Below are positions 43,061-52,827 of a stretch of 64,000 nt of DNA, one piece after another. Each line of letters opens with the position of its first letter. Within the stretch, counting starts at the first letter, position 1. Both the position numbers and the translations under genes were made by a program. The notes below the pieces were generated by a model. That model was not told the DNA's origin and did no database searches. It saw only the letters and a list, made by a program, of their open reading frames with translations. This stretch comes from Helicobacter pylori (GTDB taxonomy: Bacteria; Campylobacterota; Campylobacteria; Campylobacterales; Helicobacteraceae), in the NCBI RefSeq assembly GCF_009689985.1, contig NZ_QBAW01000001.1, positions 338,888-402,887 of the forward strand, written 5' to 3'.

Positions 43061-44428
43061 GTGTTTGATAAAAGGGTGCTTAATCAAAAAATTTGGCTAG
43101 GGTTTTTAGCTTTGCATGGGGTTTTTCTCAGCGCTTTTGAGTATCAAGTGAGTGCGAGAGTGGGATCGTTTTCGCGCATCGCTTTGAACCAATCAATCAT
43201 CAATTCCCAAAAAGGGATTTACCCTACAGGGAGTTATGTAACCACTACCGGGGCCTTACAAGTTGATTCTAGTTTGCTCCCTAAAAGGGTTGAAAACCAC
43301 AAACTGGGTTTTGGGGTGGGGGGCGAAATAGGAGCGTTAGCGTATGATTCTACGAAATTTTTGATTGATGAAGCCAACCCTAAGGCAGGGTTTCAGCCGG
43401 CGAACTGGTATTACATGGGGCGATGGGAGGGCTATTTGATGCAGCACAGCCAAAATTGGACCAGAGAGCAAAAGGCTCAAAACGCCAGGCCTTATGTGCT
43501 ATATAATTTGTATTTAGATTATCAATATAAGGACATTTTTGGGATTAAACTAGGGCGTTACCCTTCTAAGGCTTTGTTTTTGAGCGGGTTTAATCAAGGG
43601 TTTGAGCTTTTTTACCGGTGGAAAAAGTTTAGGATAGAGTGGTTTAGCACCTTTGGAAGGGCTTTAGCCAATGAGCAATACATTAGAGATTTTTACGCCC
43701 CTGTCAATTACAAGCAAAAAATCAACTACGGCATGCACAATTTCAACCTCATTTACGAAAATAAATACATTAGGATCGCGCCTTTTATTTGGTTTTACCC
43801 TAAAAATTTTAACGCTCCTGGATTTGAAATCACCCATGACACAAAGTCTTATTGGAAATCTCTTTGGCGCATCCAAACGACTTTTTACGCATGGTTTCCT
43901 CTCTATAGCGATTATTTGTCTAAAGATTATTACAGAGCCGCTTTAGTGGGTAAAAAAAGCGCGAGTTTGTTTGTGTTTCAAAGAGTGAATTTCCGATCTT
44001 ATCGTTTTGGCTGGAGCGTGTATAAGAATTTTGGGAATGGGAGCGTTCAATTAGGCTGGAATGGCTCGCCAGCGGATCCTTTTTATGACACTAAAGATGA
44101 CACCCCTTATGAAGACGCTTATTCCAATTTTTACAACGCTAATTCCATAACGATTAACGCTTTTGTAGGGAAGAGCATTAAGAATCTTTTGGTGCAATTG
44201 TATGGGAAATTGACTTATTCCCCAAGGGCTGATGCACAAAGCTTAGGGGTTACTTTTAAATATAACCTTAAAAAACATATCTATTTAATGCTCATGTTTA
44301 ATGGCTATCAAATCACGATGCATAAGGGTTATAAGGTAGGGTTTTTTACAAGCGGTTACAACCCTGATTTCGCTCAAACCATTCAAAACAGAAGCTATTT
44401 TATGAGCTCTATGAGTTATCGTTTTTAA
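43061..44428 (+). CDS. hofA: HofA-type outer membrane protein
   Basis: This is a beta-barrel protein of the H. pylori Hof family, likely a porin-like channel. A signal peptide covers about residues 10-26 (WLGFLALHGVFLSAFEYQ). The mature chain is rich in aromatic, alternating strands and ends SYFMSSMSYRF, with the terminal Phe expected for BamA-assembled barrels. At 455 residues it fits Hof proteins. The start is uncertain: GTG at 43061 or GTG at 43076, both directly after AAAGG. The promoter region holds a T16 tract. It may be an OprD-like specific porin. Confidence 0.88.
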   Translation: MFDKRVLNQKIWLGFLALHGVFLSAFEYQVSARVGSFSRIALNQSIINSQKGIYPTGSYVTTTGALQVDSSLLPKRVENHKLGFGVGGEIGALAYDSTKFLIDEANPKAGFQPANWYYMGRWEGYLMQHSQNWTREQKAQNARPYVLYNLYLDYQYKDIFGIKLGRYPSKALFLSGFNQGFELFYRWKKFRIEWFSTFGRALANEQYIRDFYAPVNYKQKINYGMHNFNLIYENKYIRIAPFIWFYPKNFNAPGFEITHDTKSYWKSLWRIQTTFYAWFPLYSDYLSKDYYRAALVGKKSASLFVFQRVNFRSYRFGWSVYKNFGNGSVQLGWNGSPADPFYDTKDDTPYEDAYSNFYNANSITINAFVGKSIKNLLVQLYGKLTYSPRADAQSLGVTFKYNLKKHIYLMLMFNGYQITMHKGYKVGFFTSGYNPDFAQTIQNRSYFMSSMSYRF

Positions 44429-44495
44429 AAAATTAAACATTCTTTCATGTTATTTTTTAAACCATGGCATACCCCTTTTAAGCGCGCTTTTATTG

Positions 44496-44501
44496 TATAA
44501 T
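44496..44501 (+). promoter_or_regulatory. -10 box (TATAAT) before htpG
   Basis: TATAAT in TATTGTATAATCTTAA lies 29 bp before the htpG ATG, giving a leader of about 22 nt with AAAGGA in it. Confidence 0.7.
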
Positions 44502-44530
44502 CTTAAAAATTTTATTAAAGGAAAAGATCA

Positions 44531-46396
44531 ATGTCTAATCAAGAATACACCTTCCAAACTGAAATCAACCAGCTTTTGGATTTGATGATCCACTCTTTGT
44601 ATTCTAATAAAGAGATTTTTTTAAGAGAGTTGATTTCTAACGCGAGCGACGCTTTGGACAAGCTGAATTATTTAATGCTGACCGATGAGAAATTAAAAGG
44701 GCTGAATATCACGCCTAGCATTCATTTGAGTTTTGATAGCCAGAAAAAAACCTTAATGATTAAAGATAATGGTATAGGCATGGATAAAAACGATCTCATT
44801 GAACATCTAGGCACGATCGCTAAATCAGGAACGAAGAGTTTTTTAAGCGCTTTGAGTGGGGATAAGAAAAAAGATAGTGCCTTGATTGGCCAATTTGGCG
44901 TGGGCTTTTATTCAGCGTTTATGGTAGCGAGCAAGATTGTTGTTCAAACCAAAAAGGTAAATAGCGATCAAGCTTATGCATGGGTGAGCGATGGTAAGGG
45001 CAAGTTTGAAATCAGCGAGTGCGTCAAAGAGGAGCAAGGCACAGAAATCACTCTCTTTTTAAAAGATGAAGATTCTCATTTTGCGAGCCGTTGGGAGATT
45101 GATAGCGTTGTTAAAAAGTATTCTGAGCATATCCCTTTCCCTATTTTTTTAACTTACACCGATACGAAATACGAGGGCGAAGGGGATAATCAAAAAGAAA
45201 TTAAAGAAGAAAAATGCGATCAGATCAATCAAGCGAGCGCTTTATGGAAAATGAATAAGAGCGAGTTAAAAGACAAAGATTACAAAGAGTTTTACCAATC
45301 GTTTGCGCATGATAACAGCGAACCTTTGAGCTATATCCATAATAAAGTGGAAGGCTCTTTAGAATACACAACGCTTTTTTACATTCCTAGCAAAGCGCCC
45401 TTTGACATGTTTAGGGTGGATTATAAAAGCGGGGTCAAACTTTATGTTAAAAGGGTGTTTATCACTGATGATGACAAAGAATTGCTACCGTCTTATTTGA
45501 GGTTTGTTAAAGGCGTGATTGACAGCGAAGATTTACCCTTAAATGTGAGCCGTGAAATCTTGCAGCAAAACAAGATTTTAGCCAATATCCGTTCGGCTTC
45601 AGTGAAAAAGATTTTAAGCGAGATTAAGCGCTTGAGCAAGGATGAAAAAAATTACCATAAATTCTATGAGCCTTTTGGGAAAGTGCTAAAAGAAGGCTTG
45701 TATGGGGATTTTGAAAACAAAGAAAAACTTTTAGAATTGTTAAGATTCTATTCTAAAGACAAAGAAAAATTGGTTTCTTTAAAAGAATACAAAGAAAATT
45801 TAAAAGAAAATCAAAAAAGCATTTACTACCTTTTAGGCGAAAATTTAGACTTACTAAAGGCGTCCCCGCTTTTAGAAAAATACGCTCAAAAAGGCTATGA
45901 TGTTTTGTTATTGAGCGATGAAATTGATGCGTTTGTGATGCCAGGCGTGAATGAATACGATAAAACGCCCTTTAAAGACGCTAGCCATAGCGAGAGCCTA
46001 AAAGAGCTTGGTTTGGAAGAAATCAACGATGAGGTAAAAGATCAGTTTAAAGATTTAATGAAAGCGTTTGAAGAAAACCTTAAAGATGAGATTAAAGGCG
46101 TAGAGCTTTCTAACCATCTCACTTCAGCGGTGGCTTTAATAGGCGATGAACAAAATGCGATGATGGCTAATTGGATGCGCCAAATGGGGCAAAGCGTGCC
46201 TGAAAACAAGAAAACTTTAGAATTAAACCCTAACCATGCGATTTTGCAAAAACTCTTAAAATGCGAAGATAAAGAGCAGTTGAGCGCTTTTATCTGGTTG
46301 CTTTATGATGGGGCAAAGCTTTTAGAAAAAGGGGCTTTAAAAGACGCTAAAAGCTTTAACGAACGCCTAAATAGCGTGCTATTGAAAGCGTTGTAG
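44531..46396 (+). CDS. htpG: chaperone HtpG (Hsp90)
   Basis: HtpG is the bacterial Hsp90 chaperone and acts in the cytoplasm with ATP. The 621-residue protein has the GHKL ATPase motifs LRELISNASDALDKL, DNGIGMDKNDL and GQFGVGFYSAFM, then the middle domain with LPLNVSREILQQN, and a C-terminal dimerisation domain. Length and motifs are normal. A hairpin terminator follows within 10 bp. Confidence 0.97.
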   Translation: MSNQEYTFQTEINQLLDLMIHSLYSNKEIFLRELISNASDALDKLNYLMLTDEKLKGLNITPSIHLSFDSQKKTLMIKDNGIGMDKNDLIEHLGTIAKSGTKSFLSALSGDKKKDSALIGQFGVGFYSAFMVASKIVVQTKKVNSDQAYAWVSDGKGKFEISECVKEEQGTEITLFLKDEDSHFASRWEIDSVVKKYSEHIPFPIFLTYTDTKYEGEGDNQKEIKEEKCDQINQASALWKMNKSELKDKDYKEFYQSFAHDNSEPLSYIHNKVEGSLEYTTLFYIPSKAPFDMFRVDYKSGVKLYVKRVFITDDDKELLPSYLRFVKGVIDSEDLPLNVSREILQQNKILANIRSASVKKILSEIKRLSKDEKNYHKFYEPFGKVLKEGLYGDFENKEKLLELLRFYSKDKEKLVSLKEYKENLKENQKSIYYLLGENLDLLKASPLLEKYAQKGYDVLLLSDEIDAFVMPGVNEYDKTPFKDASHSESLKELGLEEINDEVKDQFKDLMKAFEENLKDEIKGVELSNHLTSAVALIGDEQNAMMANWMRQMGQSVPENKKTLELNPNHAILQKLLKCEDKEQLSAFIWLLYDGAKLLEKGALKDAKSFNERLNSVLLKAL

Positions 46397-46402
46397 GGGG
46401 TA

Positions 46403-46419
46403 AAACCCTTTAAGGGTTT
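46403..46419 (+). terminator. stem-loop after htpG
   Basis: AAACCCTTTAAGGGTTT is self-complementary, and a second AAACCC at 46434-46439 can also pair with the GGGTTT. It starts 7 bp after the htpG stop. Confidence 0.55.
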
Positions 46420-46490
46420 GAATAAACTAGCTTAAACCCTTCAGGCACTAATCTAAAAACGGCAATGAATGGGTGCGATAAGAACTTATT

Positions 46491-46559
46491 ATGATTAAAA
46501 GATTAATTCGTGGGGTTTATGCTTTCATTAAAACATTAAAAAGCGTAAAAGCCAGCTAA
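46491..46559 (+). CDS. putative 22-residue basic peptide
   Basis: The ORF reads MIKRLIRGVYAFIKTLKSVK plus AS. It is basic and amphipathic, like some toxin or membrane-active peptides. AAGAA lies 5 bp before the ATG, and GCTAAAGTTTAGC forms a hairpin at its end. It may be a chance ORF, and no promoter is evident. Confidence 0.25.
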   Translation: MIKRLIRGVYAFIKTLKSVKAS

Positions 46560-46582
46560 AGTTTAGCTTAACTTCATTAAAA

Positions 46583-47335
46583 CTAAAGTTCTATTTTTAA
46601 TTCCTTAAGAGCGTCGCATGCTTCTTTAACGCCTGATTTACAACCTTTTTTAAAGTTTTCTACCGCTTGCTTTTCGTCCTTTGCTGTGCCTTGGGCGTTG
46701 TATTGCATAACCCCTAAATTATAACACCCCCTACCATCATTCAACTCGCAAGCTTTAGAATAACGAACGATAGCCTCCTTAAAATTCTTTGCTATACCAT
46801 ATATGTATCCTGCGTTAATACACCCCGGGCTATCTTTTAAATCGCAAGCTTTTTCATACAAATCAAGAGCCTTTCTTGAATCCTTAGGCGTGCCTAAGCC
46901 ATGATGGTATAAGCTTCCTAATACCATACACCCTTCAGCATGGTTTAGTTCACAAGATTTAGAGTAATATTGTGAGGCTTTTTTGGCGTCTTTAGAAACG
47001 CCTTGCCCATTATAGTATAAATTGCCTAATAGGCGGCACCCATAACCATCATTCAATTCACAACCTTTAGTGTAAAATTGAATGGCTTTTTTCAAGTCTT
47101 TCCCCACTCCTTTCCCTTCTTCATAGAACGCCCCTAAAAAAACACACCCAAAGCCATCTTTTAACTCACAAGCTTTTTCAAAATGCGTTTTAGCTTGAGT
47201 GAAATCTTGCTTCTTTGTGCTCTCTATGCCTAAATTAACAAGCTCTTTAGCGTCTGGCTCTGCCATTAACCCTCTCAAACACAACGCGCCCAAACACAAG
47301 ACCCCAAAAAGGGTTTTTTTAACACTTCCTAGCAT
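46583..47335 (-). CDS. hcpA: HcpA, secreted Sel1-repeat cysteine-rich protein
   Basis: Helicobacter cysteine-rich protein A is exported, binds penicillin weakly and stimulates cytokine release. A signal peptide (about residues 1-25, ending RGLMAEP) is followed by Sel1-like (SLR) repeats of about 36 residues. Each holds a paired cysteine, as in [40 protein letters not shown] and [10 protein letters not shown]. These form one disulfide per repeat. The 250-residue length fits HcpA. The final helix is [14 protein letters not shown]. It has its own promoter. Confidence 0.93.
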   Translation of the reverse strand: MLGSVKKTLFGVLCLGALCLRGLMAEPDAKELVNLGIESTKKQDFTQAKTHFEKACELKDGFGCVFLGAFYEEGKGVGKDLKKAIQFYTKGCELNDGYGCRLLGNLYYNGQGVSKDAKKASQYYSKSCELNHAEGCMVLGSLYHHGLGTPKDSRKALDLYEKACDLKDSPGCINAGYIYGIAKNFKEAIVRYSKACELNDGRGCYNLGVMQYNAQGTAKDEKQAVENFKKGCKSGVKEACDALKELKIEL

Positions 47336-47371
47336 GATATATCTCCTATTAAAAAAATGTAATCCTTTATA

Positions 47372-47377
47372 ATTATA
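47372..47377 (-). promoter_or_regulatory. -10 box (TATAAT) of hcpA
   Basis: On the minus strand GATTATAATTATAAAGG lies 37 bp before the hcpA ATG. TAGGAG is the Shine-Dalgarno. Confidence 0.65.
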
Positions 47378-47524
47378 ATCAAATATTGACGATTAAAGCC
47401 TTATTGAACCTTTGATGAGATAAAGAAAAAATTATTTTTTTAATAACTGCGTGTCGCTTGAGTTGGATTGCTATGCTAAAAGGGATACTTCTAAAGATAG
47501 GGCTGTATTAAAAGATTTTGTTTT

Positions 47525-47638
47525 AAAAAATTGATTGAACCGCCACCCTTTTAAGAGTGGCTTTGGTAAAAGCCCTTAAGAAATTTAACTAAAAACAAAA
47601 GGAGCATTTCTCTATTAAAAATCGCAAACAAAAAGAGC
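47525..47638 (-). ncRNA. candidate small RNA or peptide mRNA of about 115 nt
   Basis: A consensus promoter (TTGACA, 17 bp, TATAAT) would start a leftward RNA near 47638. It ends in a 9-bp hairpin, GCCACTCTT with AAGGGTGGC, followed after 10 bases by six U (47530-47525). The unit lies in a gene-free gap. It contains an 18-codon ORF (47607-47551) reading MLLLFLVKFLKGFYQSHS, so it might be a small hydrophobic peptide mRNA rather than a regulator. The exact start is predicted. Confidence 0.5.
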
Positions 47639-47644
47639 TAAAAA

Positions 47645-47673
47645 ATTATAGCAAGCTTTGGCTACTTTGTCAA
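47645..47673 (-). promoter_or_regulatory. consensus sigma promoter: TTGACA-N17-TATAAT
   Basis: TTGACA at 47673-47668 and TATAAT at 47650-47645 are separated by exactly 17 bp, with TGC before the -10. Both hexamers are perfect, which is rare in H. pylori, where -35 boxes are usually poor. Confidence 0.75.
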
Positions 47674-48024
47674 GCATTACCCCACTCTTGTGAGAGCGCC
47701 CCTTTTTAAAGAAAGGAGCTTCCTAATTAAAGCGTTCCATTGAATGCTAACACGAAAGGCTTCGTTCTTTATAATCTGCATGGATATTTCCTACTCCAAA
47801 AAAACTAGAGATATTTTAACCTCTTTTAGCTTGAATATAGTCTAACGGCTATGCACTTACATCTTGCACCCTAAAGGACAGAGTTTTTCGCGCTGTTAGG
47901 ATAAAGGTTACAATAAATGATTGCAATCACGCTAAAGCTTGAGTTGGTTTGATGATTGGTGTCAGCAAAAAAGGCGTTGGTATTAAAAGAAAAATCCTTA
48001 CGCCAAAACCACTATTATACCCAT

Positions 48025-49176
48025 TTATTTCTCGCTTAAATTCTCTAAAACCCCCAAAAACACTTTTTCTAAAAGCTCTAATTCTTTCAAGCTCACCCTT
48101 TCATCAATGGCATGGATCCTGTCATTAATAACGCCAAATTCCACCACTTCTATACCATGAGCGCTAAAAAATCGCGCATCGCTCGTGCCACCTTTGGTGT
48201 TTAAAAGGGGGGTGGTATGGCATGTCTTTAAAATATTTTCTTTTAAAACGCTGGAAAGCTTTGAATGAGAAGCCGTGATGAAAGGCGAACTGCTTGATTC
48301 TAATTCTAAAGTGTGAGGCAAATCTTTTAAAACTTTTTCTAAATATTCTTTCAAACTTTCTTTGGTGGTTTTTAAAGAATGGCGCATATTAAAAATAATT
48401 TCTACGCTTGCGGGCGTTACATTATTCGCTCCTAACCCTGCGTGCAAGTTGGTGATAACCAATTTTGAAGGGTCAAAATATTCATCGCCATCGTCTAAAA
48501 GCACTCCTGAAATCAAGGGCAAAACAGAAGCGAGCGCATCAATGGGGTTTTGGCATTTTTGCGGGTAAGCCGCATGCCCTTGAGTGCCTTTTAAAATGAG
48601 TTTGCCATTAATAGAGCCTCTTCGGCCGATTTTGATGCTATCGCCTAGGATTTTTTCGCAAGTGGGTTCAGCCACAACCGCCATATGGGGTAGCAAATCT
48701 TTTTCTTTGAGTTTTTCTAACATAAGCCTAGTGCCAAAAATCCCTGGCCCTTCTTCATCGCTTGTGAGTAAAATAGAAAGCATGAAAGGGGTTTTAGGGT
48801 TAAAATTTAAACTCGCGCTCAAAAACGCCCCCACGCCTCCTTTCATGTCTTGCGCCCCACGGCCGTATAAAAACCCCTCCTTAATAATGGGTTTAAAGGG
48901 ATCGCTTTGCCAATTATCTCCAGGAGGCACGACATCAATATGCCCTGCAAAGCAAAAATGCAAGGGCTTAATATTTTCTTTTGCATGCTTTTCTTCTGCA
49001 TGCTCTTTGGGGTGGTTAAAAATGCGGTATAAAAAAAGGTTTTTCACGCCATTTTCCCCACACTCTAGAGCTTTAAAAGTAGGAAAAAGCGATTTAATGT
49101 ATTCAAAAATACCGCATTCTTTGGGCGTGATGGTGGGGTAGCTGATGAGCTTTTGGGTGATTTCTAAAGCGTCCAT
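48025..49176 (-). CDS. dapE: succinyl-diaminopimelate desuccinylase
   Basis: DapE makes LL-diaminopimelate for lysine and peptidoglycan synthesis. The M20 metallopeptidase motifs are present: [12 protein letters not shown] near residue 75, [13 protein letters not shown] near 105, LTSDEEGPG near 136 and VAEPTCEK near 167. GGTSDARFF lies near the C-terminus. The 383-residue length is normal. It follows mnmG by 11 bp. Confidence 0.96.
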   Translation of the reverse strand: MDALEITQKLISYPTITPKECGIFEYIKSLFPTFKALECGENGVKNLFLYRIFNHPKEHAEEKHAKENIKPLHFCFAGHIDVVPPGDNWQSDPFKPIIKEGFLYGRGAQDMKGGVGAFLSASLNFNPKTPFMLSILLTSDEEGPGIFGTRLMLEKLKEKDLLPHMAVVAEPTCEKILGDSIKIGRRGSINGKLILKGTQGHAAYPQKCQNPIDALASVLPLISGVLLDDGDEYFDPSKLVITNLHAGLGANNVTPASVEIIFNMRHSLKTTKESLKEYLEKVLKDLPHTLELESSSSPFITASHSKLSSVLKENILKTCHTTPLLNTKGGTSDARFFSAHGIEVVEFGVINDRIHAIDERVSLKELELLEKVFLGVLENLSEK

Positions 49177-49187
49177 TAAAAAATCCT

Positions 49188-51053
49188 TTAAGAGTTTTTT
49201 CGCAAATGGATGTATAAATGCAAAACATCTAAATTCGCCGGGGTGATCCCGCTGATTTCTGAGGCTTCAAAAAGGCTTTTGGGGCGGAATTTTTCTAACT
49301 TTTCTACCGCTTCTAAGCTTAAGCCTGGAATGCCTTTAAACACAAAACCTTTAGGGATAGAAACTTTGAGCATGCTATCCATTTTAGCGATATTTTCGTG
49401 TTGCTTTTCAATATAAATATTATACTTGCATTCAATTTTAATCTGCTCTAAAACCCGCTCATTCAAAGGCGTTAAAAAGCTGAAAAAGGAGCGCATCTTT
49501 TCTGGATTAAAACTATCGCGTGCTAAAAGGCTAACGCCATCAACCTTGTCATTGATAGGGTTTTCGTCTAATTCATTCAAGCGTTTTAACACTTCTTTAC
49601 TAGGGGTAAGGACGCATTCTTTAAGGCGTTTGAGATTATCTTGTATCTCTTGTTTGTCTTTTTTTAATTCCTTATAAAAATCCTCTTCCATAAGCCCTAA
49701 ACGATAGGCATGTTCGCCTAATCTAAAAAGCGTGTTGTCCTCTCTTAAAAGCAAGCGGTATTCGGCTCGGCTGGTAAACATTCTGTAAGGCTCATTCGTG
49801 CCTTTAGTAACCAAATCATCAATCAACACGCCGATATAAGCTTCATTGCGTTTCAAAATAAAGGGGTCTTGATTCTTTAAGGCTAATACCGCATTAATCC
49901 CAGCCATAAGCCCTTGAGCCGCCGCTTCTTCATAGCCGGTAGTCCCATTGATTTGCCCGGCCAAATAAAGCCCTTTGATTTTTTTGGTTTCTAAAGTGTG
50001 GGTCAATTCCGTGGGCTGGATAAAATCATACTCTATCGCATAGCCATAGCGCGTGATGAGAGCGTTTTCTAATCCTTTGATAGAGTGAATGACCTTTTCT
50101 TGCACATCTAGGGGTAAAGAGGTGCTTAAGCCGTTGATATAATATTCGCTTTTGTGAATGGTTTGAGGCTCTAAAAACAGCTGGTGGCGTTCTTTTTCGC
50201 TGAAGCGATTGATCTTATCTTCAATGCTAGGGCAATACCTTGGGCCTATGCCTTCAATTTGACCGCTAAATAGGGGGGCTCGGTGGAAATTATCCCTAAT
50301 GATTTGGTGGGTAATAGGGTTGGTGTAAGTGATGAAACAAGAGAGTTGGGTGGGGTTAAAATCTTTGGTTTTATAGCTAAAATAGGGAGGGTTTGTGTCC
50401 CCAAAATGCTCTTCTAATCCTTCAAAATCAATGCTATTACCCGCCACTCTTGGGCAAGTGCCGGTTTTTAACCTTTCCACCTTAAAGCCAAGATCTTTTA
50501 AATTCAAGGCTAAAGAATTAGAAGCGTTTTCCCCAAAGCGCCCGTTTTGGTTTTGGTGCGTGCCAATATGCACCACCCCTTTTAAAAAAGTGCCTGTGGT
50601 GATGATCACTTTTTTAGCCTTGTAAGTGTTGTTGATGTTTGTGGTTACGCCCACTACCTCATCATTTTCAATGATTAAACTTTCAGTCATTTCTTGAGAG
50701 ACGCTCAAATTAGGGGTGTTTAAAACAAGATTCCTTGCAAAAATGCGGTAAGTATCCATATCAATTTGCGCTCTAGTCCCTCTAACCGCCGGCCCTTTAG
50801 AAGCGTTTAACACACGATATTGCAAACCGCTATTATCCGTAATAATCCCCATAGCCCCCCCTAAAACATCCACTTCTTTAGTCAAATGCCCTTTACCCAA
50901 GCCCCCAATCGCCGGGTTACAGCTCGCCAAACCGATCGTGTCTATGAGCATGGTGATTAAATGCACTCTAGCCCCCATTTTGGCTGCAATCAAGCTCGCT
51001 TCAATGCCTGCATGCCCCCCACCGATCACTAAAATATCACTTTCTTTTACCAC
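49188..51053 (-). CDS. mnmG: tRNA uridine-5-carboxymethylaminomethyl modification enzyme MnmG (GidA)
   Basis: MnmG with MnmE installs cmnm5 at U34 of several tRNAs. The 621-residue protein has the FAD motif [20 protein letters not shown] at the N-terminus, the GidA signature [24 protein letters not shown] region at about residues 45-65, [12 protein letters not shown] and [20 protein letters not shown] near 365-385. The start is GTG at 51053 with AAAGAG upstream. It heads the mnmG-dapE pair. Confidence 0.96.
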   Translation of the reverse strand: MVKESDILVIGGGHAGIEASLIAAKMGARVHLITMLIDTIGLASCNPAIGGLGKGHLTKEVDVLGGAMGIITDNSGLQYRVLNASKGPAVRGTRAQIDMDTYRIFARNLVLNTPNLSVSQEMTESLIIENDEVVGVTTNINNTYKAKKVIITTGTFLKGVVHIGTHQNQNGRFGENASNSLALNLKDLGFKVERLKTGTCPRVAGNSIDFEGLEEHFGDTNPPYFSYKTKDFNPTQLSCFITYTNPITHQIIRDNFHRAPLFSGQIEGIGPRYCPSIEDKINRFSEKERHQLFLEPQTIHKSEYYINGLSTSLPLDVQEKVIHSIKGLENALITRYGYAIEYDFIQPTELTHTLETKKIKGLYLAGQINGTTGYEEAAAQGLMAGINAVLALKNQDPFILKRNEAYIGVLIDDLVTKGTNEPYRMFTSRAEYRLLLREDNTLFRLGEHAYRLGLMEEDFYKELKKDKQEIQDNLKRLKECVLTPSKEVLKRLNELDENPINDKVDGVSLLARDSFNPEKMRSFFSFLTPLNERVLEQIKIECKYNIYIEKQHENIAKMDSMLKVSIPKGFVFKGIPGLSLEAVEKLEKFRPKSLFEASEISGITPANLDVLHLYIHLRKNS

Positions 51054-51107
51054 TCTTTTTCCTGTTTTGATATGATTTTTCTAAAATCTTAGTTTTGAAA
51101 AAGTTTT

Positions 51108-51113
51108 ATTGTA
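51108..51113 (-). promoter_or_regulatory. -10 box (TACAAT) before mnmG
   Basis: On the minus strand CATGCTACAATAAAAC lies 55 bp before the mnmG GTG. The same 14-base context occurs before the PEBP gene. Confidence 0.5.
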
Positions 51114-51148
51114 GCATGGAGGTTAGTAATTTTAAAGGGTAAAATAAA

Positions 51149-52807
51149 ATGGAAAATCATTCGCATACCAATACGCATACAGATACGCGCACCGATGATA
51201 AAAGCACTAAGATCGTGCGCTTGTTAGGGTTAATAGGAGGGGTGTTAATCGCGCTTATTGTCTATTACGCTTTAAACGCTCAACTGCCTCATATTGTAGA
51301 AGCAATCCCCAAGCTCAGTTCTTTAAATTATAAGGCGATGCCTGTTGTGGCTGGGGTGGCTGTTTTAATGGGGATATGGTGGATGACTGAAGCCATTGAC
51401 CTGCCCGCAACCGCGCTTTTACCTTTAGTGCTTTTTAGCGTCTTTAGCGTGGATCAATTCTCTAGCGTTAGCTCTTCTTACGCATCGCCGATTATCTTTC
51501 TTTTCATGGGAGGGTTTATTTTAGCTTTAAGCATGCAAAAATGGAACTTGCACACACGTATCGCTTTAAGCATTATTTTATTAGTAGGCACAAGCCCTAG
51601 GAGGTTGATTTTAGGTTTCATGATAGCTACAGGCTTTCTGTCTATGTGGGTGAGCAATACCGCAACGGCGGTGATGATGCTCCCTATTGGCATGAGCGTT
51701 TTGCAATTAGTCGCTAAACTTGTGGGCAAAGAAAACGCCTCTAATTCATGGCATCAAAAAGAAGAAATCACCAAAGCGCATGGGGGCATTATGGGCAATA
51801 TCGTGCATAAGGGCAAAGACATTACCCAAGTCATTCAAGAAAAGACCATCATTTATCGCACGAATTTTAGTATTTGCTTGATGCTTGGCATCGCTTATGC
51901 GGCTTCTATTGGCTCTTTAGGCACTCTTATTGGCACGCCGCCTAACGCTTTATTAGCCGGCTATATGAAAACCGCTTTCAATATTGAAATTGATTTCGCC
52001 CGGTGGATGGTGTTTGGGACGCCGTTAGCCTTCATCATGCTCATTTTATCGTGGCTCTTGCTCACTTATGTGATTTTCCCTTTAAAGATTAAAGAAATCC
52101 CAGGGGGTAAGGAAGTCATTAGGGCAGAGTTAAAAAAATTAGGCCGTTTGAGTTGGGCGGAAATCTCTGTGGGCGTTATTTTTATTTTAGCGTCTTTAGG
52201 GTGGATTTTTTTAGATACGATTTTAAAATCTTGGGGTGTTAAGATAGATAAAATTGATTCAGTGATTGCGATGGGGGTTTCTGCGCTTTTATTCATTTTG
52301 CCCGCTAATCATCAGGGCGATAGGCTCATTGATTGGGGTGTTGCTAAAAAACTCCCTTGGGATGTGTTGCTTTTGTTTGGCGGTGGGTTAGCCTTGAGCG
52401 CGCAATTTTCTAAAACCGGGTTGAGTTTGTGGATCGGGCATTTAGTTTCTGGCTTTTCGCACTTACCGATTTTATTCATTATTTTCATGGTAACTTTAAT
52501 GGTCATTTTCTTAACCGAAATCACTTCTAACACCGCCACCGCTGCGGCGTTTTTACCGGTGATTGGAGGGGTTGCGATGGGCATGGGTTATGAAAATCAT
52601 CAGAGCTTGTTATTGACCATTCCTGTAGCCTTGAGCGCGACTTGTGCGTTCATGCTCCCTGTAGCCACCCCACCCAATGCGATAGCTTATGGCTCTGGGT
52701 ATGTTAAAATAACGGACATGATTAAAGCCGGTTTGTGGCTTAATCTGGTAGGCGTTGTTTTGATTAGCGCGTTTAGCTATTTTTTAGTTTCGCTGGTATT
52801 TAATTGA
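51149..52807 (+). CDS. DASS-family sodium/dicarboxylate symporter
   Basis: This inner-membrane transporter of the divalent anion:sodium symporter (DASS/SdcS/NaDC) family probably imports dicarboxylates such as succinate or malate. The 552-residue chain has about 11-12 hydrophobic segments and both substrate/sodium motifs: SNTATAVMMLP near residue 169 and SNTATAAAFLPV near 459. A GTLIGTPPNALLAGY loop lies near 256. The N-terminus is His/Thr-rich (NHSHTNTHTDTR), which may bind metal, although that is inference. cdsA follows 20 bp later. Confidence 0.9.
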   Translation: MENHSHTNTHTDTRTDDKSTKIVRLLGLIGGVLIALIVYYALNAQLPHIVEAIPKLSSLNYKAMPVVAGVAVLMGIWWMTEAIDLPATALLPLVLFSVFSVDQFSSVSSSYASPIIFLFMGGFILALSMQKWNLHTRIALSIILLVGTSPRRLILGFMIATGFLSMWVSNTATAVMMLPIGMSVLQLVAKLVGKENASNSWHQKEEITKAHGGIMGNIVHKGKDITQVIQEKTIIYRTNFSICLMLGIAYAASIGSLGTLIGTPPNALLAGYMKTAFNIEIDFARWMVFGTPLAFIMLILSWLLLTYVIFPLKIKEIPGGKEVIRAELKKLGRLSWAEISVGVIFILASLGWIFLDTILKSWGVKIDKIDSVIAMGVSALLFILPANHQGDRLIDWGVAKKLPWDVLLLFGGGLALSAQFSKTGLSLWIGHLVSGFSHLPILFIIFMVTLMVIFLTEITSNTATAAAFLPVIGGVAMGMGYENHQSLLLTIPVALSATCAFMLPVATPPNAIAYGSGYVKITDMIKAGLWLNLVGVVLISAFSYFLVSLVFN

Positions 52808-52827
52808 TTAATTGATTAAGGAAAAAA

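Larger units (their letters stand above)
47378..48024. other. long noncoding gap between dapE and hcpA
   Basis: The gap holds the small RNA candidate at 47525-47638 and a plus-strand codon run near 47450-47534, both described separately. A further TATAAT on the plus strand at 47770-47775 has no gene after it. The rest shows no credible ORF. Confidence 0.5.
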
